From: Seonamhaeicola algicola
Lineage (GTDB): Bacteria; Bacteroidota; Bacteroidia; Flavobacteriales; Flavobacteriaceae
Direction: 5' to 3'
DNA length: 64,000 bases
Assembly: GCF_007997385.1 (NCBI RefSeq)
Contig: NZ_VOSC01000030.1
Coordinates: forward strand, 62,838-126,837
Shown: piece by piece, positions 26,601 through 36,569 of the stretch
Layout: every line of letters starts with the position of its first letter
Position numbering within the stretch: position 1 is the stretch's first letter
The notes under the pieces: generated by a model
What the model was told of the DNA's origin: nothing
Databases searched by the model: none
The model's input: only the letters and a program-made list of their open reading frames with translations
Translations under genes and position numbers: made by a program

Positions 26601-28571
26601 AATAATGTTTACCAAAACACCTCAAGTCCGCAAACCATTTACATTAGAGTTGAAAACTTAACCGCTAGTGCTGGCACCTGTTTTGCAACGTCTTCTATGA
26701 CTATTCAAGTATCTCCTGAGCCTATTTACAATCCAATTGTAGATTTTTTAGTCTGTGATGATATTTCAAATGATGGCACCCATGTGTTTGATTTAAATGC
26801 TAAACGTACCGAAATTGCATCGGGTTCACCTGATAATTTAAATATATCATTTCATACTACATTTAATGATGCAGACACTAATACAAACCCCTTAGGAGGC
26901 ACATATACAAATACCCAAAACCCGCAAACAATTTATATTAGAATTGAAAGTGAAGATTCTTTCTGCCATGTGGTTGAACCATTAGGCATGAATATTATTG
27001 CTGCTCCTGACATTTCTGAAGTTTCAGGCCCTTTGGTTGCTTGTGATGCTGATTACGACGGTATTACTTCATTTAACCTTGAAGATGCCGATTATGAAAT
27101 GCGTGACAGAATCACAGATGATTTAGAGGTTTATTATTTTGAAAATTTTAACGACATTAATCCTAATGATGGTTTTGATAACACCAACGCCATTTCAAAC
27201 CCTACCAACTTTAATTCTGCTTCACAAACTGTATATATTAAAGTTGTAAATAGTTTAACAGGTTGTTACAGCGTTATTTCGCAAGAATTAGTTGTTAACT
27301 TACCACCAAGCACAAACAACGTTGGCACCATTGAAATTTGTGACAATGACACCAATTTTTATGATTTACTCCAAGTTAATCCATTACTTGTTAATGATGT
27401 AAATACAGTAACCATTTCATACCATAATAATGAACCAGATGCTACAGCAAACGCAAACCCTATAAATACAAATTACAACTACACAGCTAACTTTCAAACA
27501 TTGTTTGTAAGAGTAACAACCATAAGTACAGGCTGTGCTATTGTAACCTCGTTTAACTTACAAGTAAACCCCAACCCAGTTGCAAATACAACACCCGATT
27601 TGGTAGCTTGTGATGATGATTTTGATGGCTTTTTTGAATTTAATCTTTCAACTACAGCTAACACCATTTTAGGTTCTCAAAACGGCAACAATTATACGGT
27701 AACTTATTTCACAACAAATACTGATGCCCAAAACAACCAAAACCCCTTAAGTATTATGCATGCTGCCTTTAACGGTGAGGTTATTTATGCAAGGGTTGAA
27801 GATAACGCAACAGGCTGTTTTGATGTTACTAACTTTTCAACACGCGTTAACCCATTACCCGTAATTCCTATTGATGATGTTGTACCATTATGCATTAACA
27901 ACTTGCCACTTGTAATTGACGCCTATACAGGTAATGATTCAGACACATATCAATGGTCAACAGGTGCAACTACGCCGCAAATAATATTAACCAATCCTTC
28001 GCAAATTGGTAATTATTGGGTAAGTGTTACAACCCCAAATTTTATTGGAGATGATTGTGAGTACACACATTCCTTTACAGTTATAGAATCTCAAGAAGCC
28101 GATATAAACTTTACTACAACGGTTAATTTTGCAGACCCCAACAGCATAACCGTTAATGTTAGCGGTATAGGAGACTATATTTATATTTTAGATGACGGCG
28201 AACCACAAACATCAAATATTTTTGAAAACGTTACTTACGGCCCACACCTTGTAACTATTAGAGATTTAAACGGTTGTACTGATGCTACAAGAACTGTAGT
28301 TGTTATTGATGTGCCTAAGTATTTTACACCAAATAATGATAGTTTTAATGATACTTGGCATATTGTGGGAATTGAAGAAATACCCGGAACTATTGTATAC
28401 ATATACAATCGTCACGGAAAATTAATAAAAACACTACCACATACATCGGTTGGTTGGGATGGAACTTTTAACGGAAATAATATGCCTGCTGATGATTATT
28501 GGTTTTCTGCAGATGTACTTCATGAAGGTGAAGCGTTCACTGTAAAAGGTCATTTTGCATTAAAACGTTAA
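23670..28571 (+). CDS. Giant T9SS type B protein with choice-of-anchor L domain and 11 repeated modules
   Basis: Exported protein of 1633 aa. Signal peptide (MRFLYIFILTFICSCSVVFSQ). Residues 25-270 form a choice-of-anchor L domain (for example FPFENGIMLATGSANS, FNYLYASEEYFD, KLIIADQRDGTFDSAVFIEG). From about residue 352 to 1405 eleven modules of about 80-95 aa follow, each starting with C(D/E), often CD.D.DG, and ending in I(Y/F)(V/A)R(V/I)E....GC. An Ig-like segment (about 1405-1465) and a type B sorting domain (about 1550-1633) close the protein. The ATG at 23670 is preferred over the TTG at 23646 because the signal peptide begins there. Probable adhesin. Confidence 0.88.
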   Translation: MRFLYIFILTFICSCSVVFSQQISVDSSVGVQQLIEDNFVDGCVEITNITSSVNGSASGFPSYAYFERGASNFPFENGIMLATGSANSGGNSERTPTLSEGSTTWGTDPDIETALGINNTLNATSIEFDFTSTSSQFQFNYLYASEEYFDINPCQISDNFVFLIREAGTSNPYRNIAVVPGTNQPVNSTTVHNEIFGVCPPENEEYFDVYNAGDTNYNGRTTVLTAAETIVPYVQYHVKLIIADQRDGTFDSAVFIEGNSFEILDLGEDIETCASSVILDADIENASATYRWFLNNTEIAGETNPTLNAIQDGNYRVEVSVLLNANNCIEEDEINIVLNSEEPINPITDYQMCDDSSGDGTETFDLSTKNAELIANIPFTNYTFSYHFSETDARSNVGAINAPISNTSNPQAIFVRIDDTDTDCFAYTTFNLIVNEAPNATPPTPLEVCDSDDTPDGYTVIDLTVKDSEISGGNSNFMVSYHYNALDASTGSNPIPGSYVNTNTPTDTVYVRIVNVNTGCFNTTTLTVNMTTSPIINRDTQFLDACDTDHDGNADFDLTQAINDILGGLTNITVSYHESFTDAETDTNPIADPTNYEYTNPAGEPGSRNIYVRVEDNNTGCASITLIEAHTNLLLTGTDTGDFALCDVNDDQNDTLNFNLNIVETFINNDLPNPITVTFFETEDNLNNNTNAIDKGSPYPALSPTTLYIRLEDTNSGCVDTAEITLLVNPILMFESVDPIPYCDTDGDGIVSIDLHSLDDMITNSNTNFTVTYFGSNSDAENNTNALPDFYTNTNSVETLYARIENDNSGCSTVNPFDIEVVVAPDTTPPSPFVICDDDQDGFFTINLEDKIPEMITNTNGIDINFFTTENDAFNSTNAITNPTNFNAETQTIYTRLEYAVSGCFNITPIDVYVNTLPIIPSDLDFQICEETGTTVADFILSDMDVNVLNGQTGKEVYYFENQNDALNGNLANAIDKNNVYQNTSSPQTIYIRVENLTASAGTCFATSSMTIQVSPEPIYNPIVDFLVCDDISNDGTHVFDLNAKRTEIASGSPDNLNISFHTTFNDADTNTNPLGGTYTNTQNPQTIYIRIESEDSFCHVVEPLGMNIIAAPDISEVSGPLVACDADYDGITSFNLEDADYEMRDRITDDLEVYYFENFNDINPNDGFDNTNAISNPTNFNSASQTVYIKVVNSLTGCYSVISQELVVNLPPSTNNVGTIEICDNDTNFYDLLQVNPLLVNDVNTVTISYHNNEPDATANANPINTNYNYTANFQTLFVRVTTISTGCAIVTSFNLQVNPNPVANTTPDLVACDDDFDGFFEFNLSTTANTILGSQNGNNYTVTYFTTNTDAQNNQNPLSIMHAAFNGEVIYARVEDNATGCFDVTNFSTRVNPLPVIPIDDVVPLCINNLPLVIDAYTGNDSDTYQWSTGATTPQIILTNPSQIGNYWVSVTTPNFIGDDCEYTHSFTVIESQEADINFTTTVNFADPNSITVNVSGIGDYIYILDDGEPQTSNIFENVTYGPHLVTIRDLNGCTDATRTVVVIDVPKYFTPNNDSFNDTWHIVGIEEIPGTIVYIYNRHGKLIKTLPHTSVGWDGTFNGNNMPADDYWFSADVLHEGEAFTVKGHFALKR

Positions 28572-28637
28572 TAAAACCCTCAAATCATTCTACTTTTACT
28601 ACTTTTCATCTAAAAGTTTTAAACCTTTATACTATAA

Positions 28638-28688
28638 TAACGTCTAAAATAAATTAAATCGTTTATTTTAGACGTTAGTTTTTTTTAT
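28638..28688 (+). terminator. Strong terminator after the 1633-aa T9SS gene
   Basis: A perfect 16-bp stem (arms 28638-28653 and 28662-28677, beginning TAACGTCTAAAA) with an 8-nt loop, followed by a run of eight T. It separates two giant T9SS genes. Confidence 0.93.
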
Positions 28689-28729
28689 AAAACTAGCTAA
28701 CAATCAACAACTAAACCACCATATTCATA

Positions 28730-31700
28730 ATGCAACAAAGCTATGTTTTCTTTAGAAATTTACTGCTTCTACTAGTGCTATGTTTTGCTTCGCACACATA
28801 TGCTCAATTAAGTAAAACGCATTATATTCCGCCATTAACAAGTGCTGCTTTTGGTAATGCAAACCCTGAAGGGCAGTTCATATACATATCAACACCAACA
28901 AATTCTTTAGTACCATATACCATTATTCCTGTTGGTCAACCAACTACAAATTACATTACAGGAACCGTATCAAATGCTAATCCGCAAACAGTTAACATTG
29001 GCTCTGGTTCAACACAATTATTTGTACCATCAAACACCACAAGCACAGTATTTAACAATAAAGGCTATATTATTGAAGCCGAAGCACCAATATACGTATC
29101 TGTAAGAATGCTTGCTGGTGGTGGTGCTCAAGCAGGTGCGCTAGTAAGCAAAGGGCTTTCTGCCCCAGATACTACCTTTAGAATTGGTACTTACACCAGT
29201 GCCAACCCGCAAGATAATTACCTTAGTTTTGTATCTGTAATGGCCACTGAAGACAATACAAGTGTTACTTTTGATGACCTTCCTGCAGGATTAATCATAA
29301 AAAATTACACTGGCACTTTACCCGTAAACATTAATTTAAATGAAGGTGAAAGTTATGTTTTAGCTATTAATATTTTTGAAAATGGCCTCACAGGAAACAA
29401 CCTTATGGATGGCTTAATTGGCTGCCTTGTTAATGCAGACAAACCCATTGTTGTTAATTGTGGTTCTACAAACGGTAGTTTTGATGCTGGAGGCGGACGA
29501 GACTACGGCATAGACCAAATTGCTGGTTTATCAAAAATTGGTAATGAATACATTTTTGTAAAAGGCAATGGTTTAAACGCCTATGAAAACGTATTAGTTG
29601 TAGCACATACCAACAACACGTCTATAAGCATAAATGGCAATGCCCCAATAGCCACTATTAATGCTGGCGAATACTATGTTATTGAAGGCAATAATTTTAC
29701 AACAAACGATAATTTATACGTAGAAACCTCAAACGATACCTTTATGTATCAAGGTGTTGGCGCTTCCAGTGAAGCAAACCAAGGTATGTTTTTTGTACCA
29801 CCATTAAGTTGTGAAACCAGAGGAAACATAAACAATATTGCTAATATTAATGAAATTGGAGGCACAAACTTTAGCGGTGGTGTTTCAATAGTTACAAAAA
29901 CAGGTGCCACAGTTACAGTAAATAATTTAGCGCTATCAAACTTTTCTACAGTTGGGCCAAGTGCCGTTACAGGCAAACCAGATTATGTAACTTACAAAGT
30001 AACTGGTTTAACGGGCAATGTATCTGTGCAAGGTGATGATGAACTTTACGTAGCATACTTTAATGTTAATGGTGCCGCTACTTCGGGTAGTTTTTACTCG
30101 GGTTTTCCTACCAACCCCGAAATTAATTTTGATGCTCAATTTGCAACGCTTGGTAATTGTATTCCAAATATAACTTTAGAAGCTGCCAATACCCAAAGCT
30201 TTGATAGTTATGAGTGGTGGTTTGATGATGGCTCTGGTTTTCAAATAGTATCATCTAACGTGCCTTCAATTACTCCAACAATACCCGGAAAATATAAACT
30301 TATTGGTGAAATAACCTGTACTGGTGATGTTTTAGAATCTGTTGAAGTTCCTGTAAGCATTTGTCCTGATGATATTGATAATGATGGTATTATTGATAAT
30401 ATTGATATTGATAATGATAATGATGGTATTGAAAACTGTGTAGAGTCTAGGGGTAATGTAACGCTAAACATTCAAAATACCAACAATCCTATTTTAGTGT
30501 TTCAAGACAATACAACAAGCAGCAGTATTGCCACTGGCAACTATACAAGCACAAGCAGTTCAGGAAATACCAACGTAATTATAGGCGATAATACAGGTAA
30601 TTTTACAAGCACCGTTGGTAATGCAGCCAATGCAGAGAGTAATTACACCATAAATTTTACAGAACCAGTAAATGTGAAACTCACAGAATCATCAATAACC
30701 AACACACCAACCGATGGTGAAATTTTTATTGTGAGCATAGCACCTGCTAATAAAAATATTACGGTTGTTGATCCTGATAACCGTCTTTTAATTGATTCAA
30801 ATTTTGATGGCCTTTTTGAAACGGGTATCACACAACTTTCAGGCTCTGAAATTCATTTCAGAATAAACCCTGCGGCCAATGGCAACACACCATTTCATTT
30901 TTTTGCAAATAGTGTTAACGGTTTTTCATTCAAACATCAACTTCAAAATATAAATACAGCCTCTACTTTTTCTGCTAACATATCGCTTACATGTTTTAAA
31001 AATGATAACGATAATGATGGTATTAAAGATGAATTAGATTTAGATAGTGATAATGACGGTATTCCTGATATTATTGAGCGTTCTGGCTCCATTGTAACAC
31101 CATCTGGAAATGATGTTAATAATGATGGATTAGATGATGTTTTCGACTTTTTTCCAGCACCTATTGACACTGATAATGATGGCGTTATGGATTTTTATGA
31201 TTTAGATAGTGATAACGATGGCATTTCAGATTTAGTTGAAACTGGGCAATTAGGCACACTATCTGACACTAATTTTGATGGTGTTGAAGATGGCCCAACA
31301 TATGGTATTAATGGTTGGGCAGATGCCGCCGAAACATCACCCGATAGTAATACCATAGGTTATACTTTAAATGATTTTGATGCAGATACTATATTTTCAT
31401 ACATTGATGCAGATAGTGATGGCGATGGCTGTAGCGATGTTATTGAAGCTGGTTTTTCTGATGCTAATAACGACGATTATTTAGGCGATGTTACAGTAAC
31501 TGTTAATGCTAACGGATTGGTTACAAATGCAACAGATGGTTACACACTACCAAATGCCGATTATTTAACCTTTGCTCCTATTACTATTGATAATCACTTA
31601 TCAGCTGCTGTAATTTGCGAAAATTCAAACTTCACTATTCCTTTAGTATCGGCTGATGCCGAAACTATTCAATGGGAGTTTTCAACCGATAATGGAACTA

Positions 31701-34474
31701 CTTGGGCAGCTTTAACTAACAATGCCACATTTTCAGGTGTAAACACATTCAATTTAAATATTACAAATGCACCTTTAAGTATAAACAATTCAATTTTTAG
31801 AGCGTTTTTAAATAGGGCTGGTAATAGTTGTGGTATTTACACAACTGATATAACTATAACTGTAAATGAAATGCCGGTAGCCAATACAGCGGCCAATATG
31901 CAGTTATGTGATGATGATAATAACGGTACTATGCCTTTTAACTTAACGTTGCAAAACAGCAGTATTAACAGCAATGCAAACTTTACAATTACCTATCATG
32001 AAACACAAGCAGATGCTGATACTAATACAAATGCAATTACAAGTCCTTTTGAAAGTGGAAACACCACTATTTACGCTCGTGTAGAAAATAACAGCAATGT
32101 AAATTGTTATGCTACCAGTAGTTTTAATTTAGAAGTTTTTGAAAGTCCTTTCCCATCGTTATCTGTAACACCTTTACAAGCATGTGATGATACATCGGTT
32201 GGTACAGATGCTGATGGTTTAAAAACCTTTGATTTAACTCAAAAAGAAACCGAAATTTTAAATGGCCAAAGTGCTACAAATTTTTCTATAAGATATTTTA
32301 TTGATGCTGCACACATTATTGAAATTACAAACCCTAATAGTTTTGATAGTATGACACCTAATAGCCAAACTATTTATGTTAGAGTTACAAATAATGCTAA
32401 TGCAGCCTGTTATGCTGATACTACATTTAATATTGAAGTATATACGCTACCAAATGCAAACACACCAAACCCGTATACGCAATGTGATGATGCTTCAAAT
32501 GATGGTCAAGCGTTTTTCAACTTAACTTTAGATAGTATAAAAAATGACATAAACCCTAATTACTCAACCGAAAACTTGTCATTTTCATATTACTTAAACC
32601 AAACCGATGCGCAAAATGCAACCAACCCAATTATAAGCCCTGAAAGTTACCAAGATGCGCCAGGATTTACACCTGAAACTGTTTGGATTAGAGTTGAAAA
32701 CCCTAATGGTTGTTACCGCACCGTACCGCTAACCTTAAATGTAAGTCCGTCTAGTGCTGCTTTAAGTGCCTACAACCCAAATTCAATATATCAATGTGAT
32801 GATGGTGTTGATGATAGAGACGGTATTTCAACCTTTGATTTTTCTCATATTAGAGACTATATTTCTAACACTATTTTTTCAACATTTAACGTAACTGTTC
32901 ATTTCTATGAATCATTACAAGACGCTGAATTAGAAACCAATGAAATAGCTGATATTTCTAATCATCAAAATACCATTTCACCCAATATGCAAACTATTTG
33001 GGTACGTGTTAAAAGCAATTTAGGCAATAACTGCTTAGGTTTACAAGAGCTTACAAACCTTTTAATTGTTGAAGCATTACCTATTGCAAACCCTGTAGTT
33101 TTTAATAGAGCCTGTGATATTGATACTACTGATACAGTTGTTAATTATTCATTTGACACATCAAACTTAGAAGTCAATATTCTTAATGGCCAAGATCCTG
33201 CAAGTGTAACCATTTCTTATTTTGACACCTCTGGCAATCCGTTACAATACAATAACGGCACCATGGTTACAAGCCCAATTCAACCTTTCTTTTTAACAGA
33301 AACACAAACTATAACAGTTAGAGTTACCAATAACACAACCCAAGACCCTGATGGCGCTTGTTTTGACGAAACTACAATAGATTTTATTGTTGATGAACAA
33401 CCCGTAATTGCAGACCCCATAGCCCCAGTTGTTGTTTGCGATGGTGACGCTGGCGATTTTGATTTTGATGGCCTTTATGCTTTTGATACATCGGGTTTTG
33501 CCAGTGTTATTTTAGGTACTCAAACCAACATGAACATATTTTTTGATTATGAAGATGAAAATGGCATTCTTATAACCAATAGTCCTACATTACCAAACCC
33601 TTTAATTTCAGGTACTCAAAATATAACTGCACGAGTTGTAAACCCTGTAAATACATTATGCTCCAGCACAACAACCATACAACTTATTGTTAACCCATTA
33701 CCTGATTTTATAGTAGAATCTCCACTAATTGTTTGCACCTCAGACCCAACCTTTACTGTTGAATTAGATCCTATTGAAGCTAACATAACAGAAACTTTCA
33801 CTTATGAATGGCGTTGGACTAGTATAGACGGTACAACAACCAACCAATTATTACCACAAACCACACCAACTATTGAGGTTTCTACACCAGGCACTTACCA
33901 TGTAATATTAACAAAAACCAACGGAACAGGTTGCAGCAGAACTAGAAACATTTTTGTAAACGCATCAGAATTAGCAACTATAACTACAAATGATGTTACA
34001 ATTATTGATTTTACAGAAAACAACAATAGCGTTACCATTAACACTACAAATTTAGGGCAAGGTAATTATGAATTTGCTTTGGTTGAAACAGGCACTTCTA
34101 TTTTAGTATACCAAGATGAGCCCGTATTTAACAATGTAAAACCTGGATTTTATACTATTTATATAAATGATAAAAATGGATGTGGTTATAGAACTTTAAA
34201 CATTTCGGTACTTGGTTACATGAAGTTTTTTACACCAAATAATGATGGTTTTAATGATGAATGGAAAATTATTGGCGTTAATGATACTTTTCAAAACAAT
34301 AGCACTATTTTAATTTTTGATAGGTATGGTAAACTTCTAAAACAAATTTCAACACTAGAAGAAGGTTGGGATGGCACCTCTAGAGGTAATATTTTACCAA
34401 CGGATGATTACTGGTTTAAAGTATTTTTAGAAGATGGCAGAGTTTTTTCAGGACACTTTACTTTAAAACGATAA
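28730..34474 (+). CDS. Giant T9SS type B protein with calcium-type TSP3 repeats and six modules
   Basis: Exported protein of 1914 aa, the largest in the window. Signal peptide to about A24 (LCFASHTYA). Residues 28-460 form an extended beta region with repeats like PIYVSVRMLAGGGAQAGAL and KPIVVNCGSTNGSF, resembling the N-terminal domain of IgGFc-binding-type proteins (tentative). Aspartate-rich thrombospondin type 3-like calcium repeats (DIDNDGIIDNIDIDNDNDG; DSDNDGIPD; DTDNDGVMD; DSDGDGCSD) lie at about 546-905. Six shared CD-modules run from about 1058 to 1650, then an Ig-like part, then the type B sorting domain (about 1831-1914). Probable calcium-stabilised surface adhesin. Confidence 0.87.
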   Translation: MQQSYVFFRNLLLLLVLCFASHTYAQLSKTHYIPPLTSAAFGNANPEGQFIYISTPTNSLVPYTIIPVGQPTTNYITGTVSNANPQTVNIGSGSTQLFVPSNTTSTVFNNKGYIIEAEAPIYVSVRMLAGGGAQAGALVSKGLSAPDTTFRIGTYTSANPQDNYLSFVSVMATEDNTSVTFDDLPAGLIIKNYTGTLPVNINLNEGESYVLAINIFENGLTGNNLMDGLIGCLVNADKPIVVNCGSTNGSFDAGGGRDYGIDQIAGLSKIGNEYIFVKGNGLNAYENVLVVAHTNNTSISINGNAPIATINAGEYYVIEGNNFTTNDNLYVETSNDTFMYQGVGASSEANQGMFFVPPLSCETRGNINNIANINEIGGTNFSGGVSIVTKTGATVTVNNLALSNFSTVGPSAVTGKPDYVTYKVTGLTGNVSVQGDDELYVAYFNVNGAATSGSFYSGFPTNPEINFDAQFATLGNCIPNITLEAANTQSFDSYEWWFDDGSGFQIVSSNVPSITPTIPGKYKLIGEITCTGDVLESVEVPVSICPDDIDNDGIIDNIDIDNDNDGIENCVESRGNVTLNIQNTNNPILVFQDNTTSSSIATGNYTSTSSSGNTNVIIGDNTGNFTSTVGNAANAESNYTINFTEPVNVKLTESSITNTPTDGEIFIVSIAPANKNITVVDPDNRLLIDSNFDGLFETGITQLSGSEIHFRINPAANGNTPFHFFANSVNGFSFKHQLQNINTASTFSANISLTCFKNDNDNDGIKDELDLDSDNDGIPDIIERSGSIVTPSGNDVNNDGLDDVFDFFPAPIDTDNDGVMDFYDLDSDNDGISDLVETGQLGTLSDTNFDGVEDGPTYGINGWADAAETSPDSNTIGYTLNDFDADTIFSYIDADSDGDGCSDVIEAGFSDANNDDYLGDVTVTVNANGLVTNATDGYTLPNADYLTFAPITIDNHLSAAVICENSNFTIPLVSADAETIQWEFSTDNGTTWAALTNNATFSGVNTFNLNITNAPLSINNSIFRAFLNRAGNSCGIYTTDITITVNEMPVANTAANMQLCDDDNNGTMPFNLTLQNSSINSNANFTITYHETQADADTNTNAITSPFESGNTTIYARVENNSNVNCYATSSFNLEVFESPFPSLSVTPLQACDDTSVGTDADGLKTFDLTQKETEILNGQSATNFSIRYFIDAAHIIEITNPNSFDSMTPNSQTIYVRVTNNANAACYADTTFNIEVYTLPNANTPNPYTQCDDASNDGQAFFNLTLDSIKNDINPNYSTENLSFSYYLNQTDAQNATNPIISPESYQDAPGFTPETVWIRVENPNGCYRTVPLTLNVSPSSAALSAYNPNSIYQCDDGVDDRDGISTFDFSHIRDYISNTIFSTFNVTVHFYESLQDAELETNEIADISNHQNTISPNMQTIWVRVKSNLGNNCLGLQELTNLLIVEALPIANPVVFNRACDIDTTDTVVNYSFDTSNLEVNILNGQDPASVTISYFDTSGNPLQYNNGTMVTSPIQPFFLTETQTITVRVTNNTTQDPDGACFDETTIDFIVDEQPVIADPIAPVVVCDGDAGDFDFDGLYAFDTSGFASVILGTQTNMNIFFDYEDENGILITNSPTLPNPLISGTQNITARVVNPVNTLCSSTTTIQLIVNPLPDFIVESPLIVCTSDPTFTVELDPIEANITETFTYEWRWTSIDGTTTNQLLPQTTPTIEVSTPGTYHVILTKTNGTGCSRTRNIFVNASELATITTNDVTIIDFTENNNSVTINTTNLGQGNYEFALVETGTSILVYQDEPVFNNVKPGFYTIYINDKNGCGYRTLNISVLGYMKFFTPNNDGFNDEWKIIGVNDTFQNNSTILIFDRYGKLLKQISTLEEGWDGTSRGNILPTDDYWFKVFLEDGRVFSGHFTLKR

Positions 34475-34490
34475 GCACAGTTATTTTGCG

Positions 34491-34498
34491 TAATTTTG
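34491..34498 (+). promoter_or_regulatory. -7 promoter box for uvrB
   Basis: TAATTTTG, perfect TAnnTTTG, only 4 nt before the uvrB ATG, implying an almost leaderless transcript if used. No -33 TTG seen. Confidence 0.35.
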
Positions 34499-34502
34499 CA
34501 TT

Positions 34503-36506
34503 ATGCTGTTTAAAATTGAATCTGAATTTGCTCCAACAGGAGATCAACCATCTGCAATTAAACAATTAAAAGATGGTATTATAAATAACGAAAAATACCA
34601 GACACTTTTAGGTGTAACAGGATCTGGTAAAACATTTACTGTTGCCAATGTAATACAAGAAGTGCAACGCCCTACCCTAGTTTTAGCACACAACAAAACT
34701 TTGGCAGCGCAACTATACTCTGAGTTTAAACAGTTTTTTCCAAATAATGCTGTTGAGTATTTTGTGTCTTATTATGATTATTACCAACCAGAAGCTTACA
34801 TTCCGGTTTCGGGTGTTTACATTGAAAAAGACCTTTCAATAAACGAAGAAATTGAAAAAATGCGTTTAAGTACCACATCATCACTGCTTTCAGGCAGGCG
34901 TGATGTTCTTGTAGTTGCATCAGTTTCATGTTTGTATGGTATTGGTAACCCCATTGAATTTCAAAAAAACGTAATTTCAATTGAACGCGATCAAGAAATT
35001 TCTAGAACCAAACTACTACATAGGCTAGTTCAAAGTTTATACTCTAGAACCGAAAGCGATTTTAACCATGGAAATTTCAGGATAAAAGGTGACACTGTAG
35101 ATATTTTCCCGAGTTATGCTGATAATGCTTTCAGAATACATTTCTTTGGTGATGAAATTGAAGAGATTGAAGCGTTTGATATTCAAACAAACCAGATTAT
35201 TGAAAAATATGACCGTTTAAACATTTATCCGGCAAATATGTTTGTAACATCACCTGAAATACTTCAAAATGCCATAAAAGATATACAGGATGATTTGGTA
35301 AAACAACACGATTATTTTAAAGAAATTGGTAAACATTTAGAAGCTAAACGCCTAAAAGAGCGTACAGAGTTTGATTTAGAAATGATTAGAGAACTTGGGT
35401 ATTGTTCTGGTATTGAAAACTACTCGCGCTACCTTGATGGTCGTGCTCCCGGAACGCGCCCTTTCTGTTTATTAGATTATTTTCCTGATGATTATTTAAT
35501 GGTAGTTGATGAAAGTCACGTAACCATTTCACAGGTACATGCTATGTATGGTGGCGATAGAAGCCGAAAAGAAAATTTAGTAGAATATGGCTTTAGGCTA
35601 CCAGCTGCAATGGATAACCGCCCGTTAAAGTTTGATGAGTTTGAAGCACTACAAAATCAAGTCATTTACGTATCTGCAACACCTGCTGATTATGAGTTGC
35701 AAAAAACCGATGGCGTATATGTTGAGCAGGTAATTAGGCCAACAGGATTATTAGACCCTATAATTGAAGTGCGCCCTAGTTTAAATCAAATTGATGATTT
35801 AATTGAAGAAATTCAACAGCGTGTTGAAAAAGATGAACGTACGCTAGTAACCACACTTACAAAACGTATGGCTGAAGAACTTACTAAATATTTAGAGCGT
35901 ATTCAAATTAGATGCAGATACATACACAGTGATGTTGACACATTAGAACGCGTTGAAATTATGCAAGATTTACGAAAAGGGCTTTTTGATGTTTTAGTTG
36001 GTGTAAACCTTTTACGTGAAGGTTTAGATTTACCCGAAGTATCTTTAGTAGCCATTTTAGATGCTGACAAAGAAGGGTTTTTACGTTCAACAAGATCATT
36101 AACTCAAACCGTTGGTAGAGCTGCAAGAAATATTAATGGTAAAGCTATTATGTATGCTGATAAAATTACAAATAGCATGCAAAAAACTATTGATGAAACT
36201 AATTACAGACGCGAAAAACAAATTGCTTACAATACTAAAAACAATGTAAAACCAAGAGCTTTAAATAAAAGTTTAGATAATGCGTTGGCTAAAAATTCTG
36301 TAAGCACCTATAAATACGAAATGGATGCACTTAAAGCTGCTGAACCCGAAAGCGCTTACTTAAGCAAACCTCAATTAGAGAAAAAAATAAAAGAAACACG
36401 TAAGCAAATGGAAGAGGCTGCTAAAGCTTTAGATTTTATTGTAGCAGCTAAACTACGTGATGAAATAAAAGCTTACCAAGAAAAACTAGAAAAGCTAAAA
36501 GTTTAA
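34503..36506 (+). CDS. uvrB: Excinuclease ABC subunit B
   Basis: Damage-verification helicase of nucleotide excision repair. 667 aa with Walker A GVTGSGKTFT (near residues 38-47), the DNA-clamping beta-hairpin YYDYYQPEAYIP (near 92-103), Walker B-type DESH (near 338), the conserved YVSATPADYEL and QTVGRAARN helicase motifs, and a C-terminal UVR motif (LEKKIKETRKQMEEAAKALDF) that binds UvrC. Full length. Its last codons form half of a 36-bp perfect palindrome. Confidence 0.98.
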   Translation: MLFKIESEFAPTGDQPSAIKQLKDGIINNEKYQTLLGVTGSGKTFTVANVIQEVQRPTLVLAHNKTLAAQLYSEFKQFFPNNAVEYFVSYYDYYQPEAYIPVSGVYIEKDLSINEEIEKMRLSTTSSLLSGRRDVLVVASVSCLYGIGNPIEFQKNVISIERDQEISRTKLLHRLVQSLYSRTESDFNHGNFRIKGDTVDIFPSYADNAFRIHFFGDEIEEIEAFDIQTNQIIEKYDRLNIYPANMFVTSPEILQNAIKDIQDDLVKQHDYFKEIGKHLEAKRLKERTEFDLEMIRELGYCSGIENYSRYLDGRAPGTRPFCLLDYFPDDYLMVVDESHVTISQVHAMYGGDRSRKENLVEYGFRLPAAMDNRPLKFDEFEALQNQVIYVSATPADYELQKTDGVYVEQVIRPTGLLDPIIEVRPSLNQIDDLIEEIQQRVEKDERTLVTTLTKRMAEELTKYLERIQIRCRYIHSDVDTLERVEIMQDLRKGLFDVLVGVNLLREGLDLPEVSLVAILDADKEGFLRSTRSLTQTVGRAARNINGKAIMYADKITNSMQKTIDETNYRREKQIAYNTKNNVKPRALNKSLDNALAKNSVSTYKYEMDALKAAEPESAYLSKPQLEKKIKETRKQMEEAAKALDFIVAAKLRDEIKAYQEKLEKLKV

Positions 36507-36522
36507 ACTTTTAGCTTTTCTA
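36487..36522. repeat. Perfect 36-bp palindrome across the uvrB stop codon
   Basis: Two 18-nt halves (TAGAAAAGCTAAAAGTTT and its exact complement) meet inside the uvrB termination codon region. It may form a long hairpin in the uvrB mRNA and act as terminator even though the T-run after it is weak. Confidence 0.85.
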
Positions 36523-36569
36523 AAACCAATCTTTAAATTTTTAATATAATTAAAATACTTAGCGTATTT

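Noticed and set aside
24700-27880. Regular spacing of repeats in the giant protein genes taken as a CRISPR or satellite array
   Set aside because: The repeats are protein-level modules of diverged sequence within one long open frame; the DNA is not a short constant repeat with spacers.
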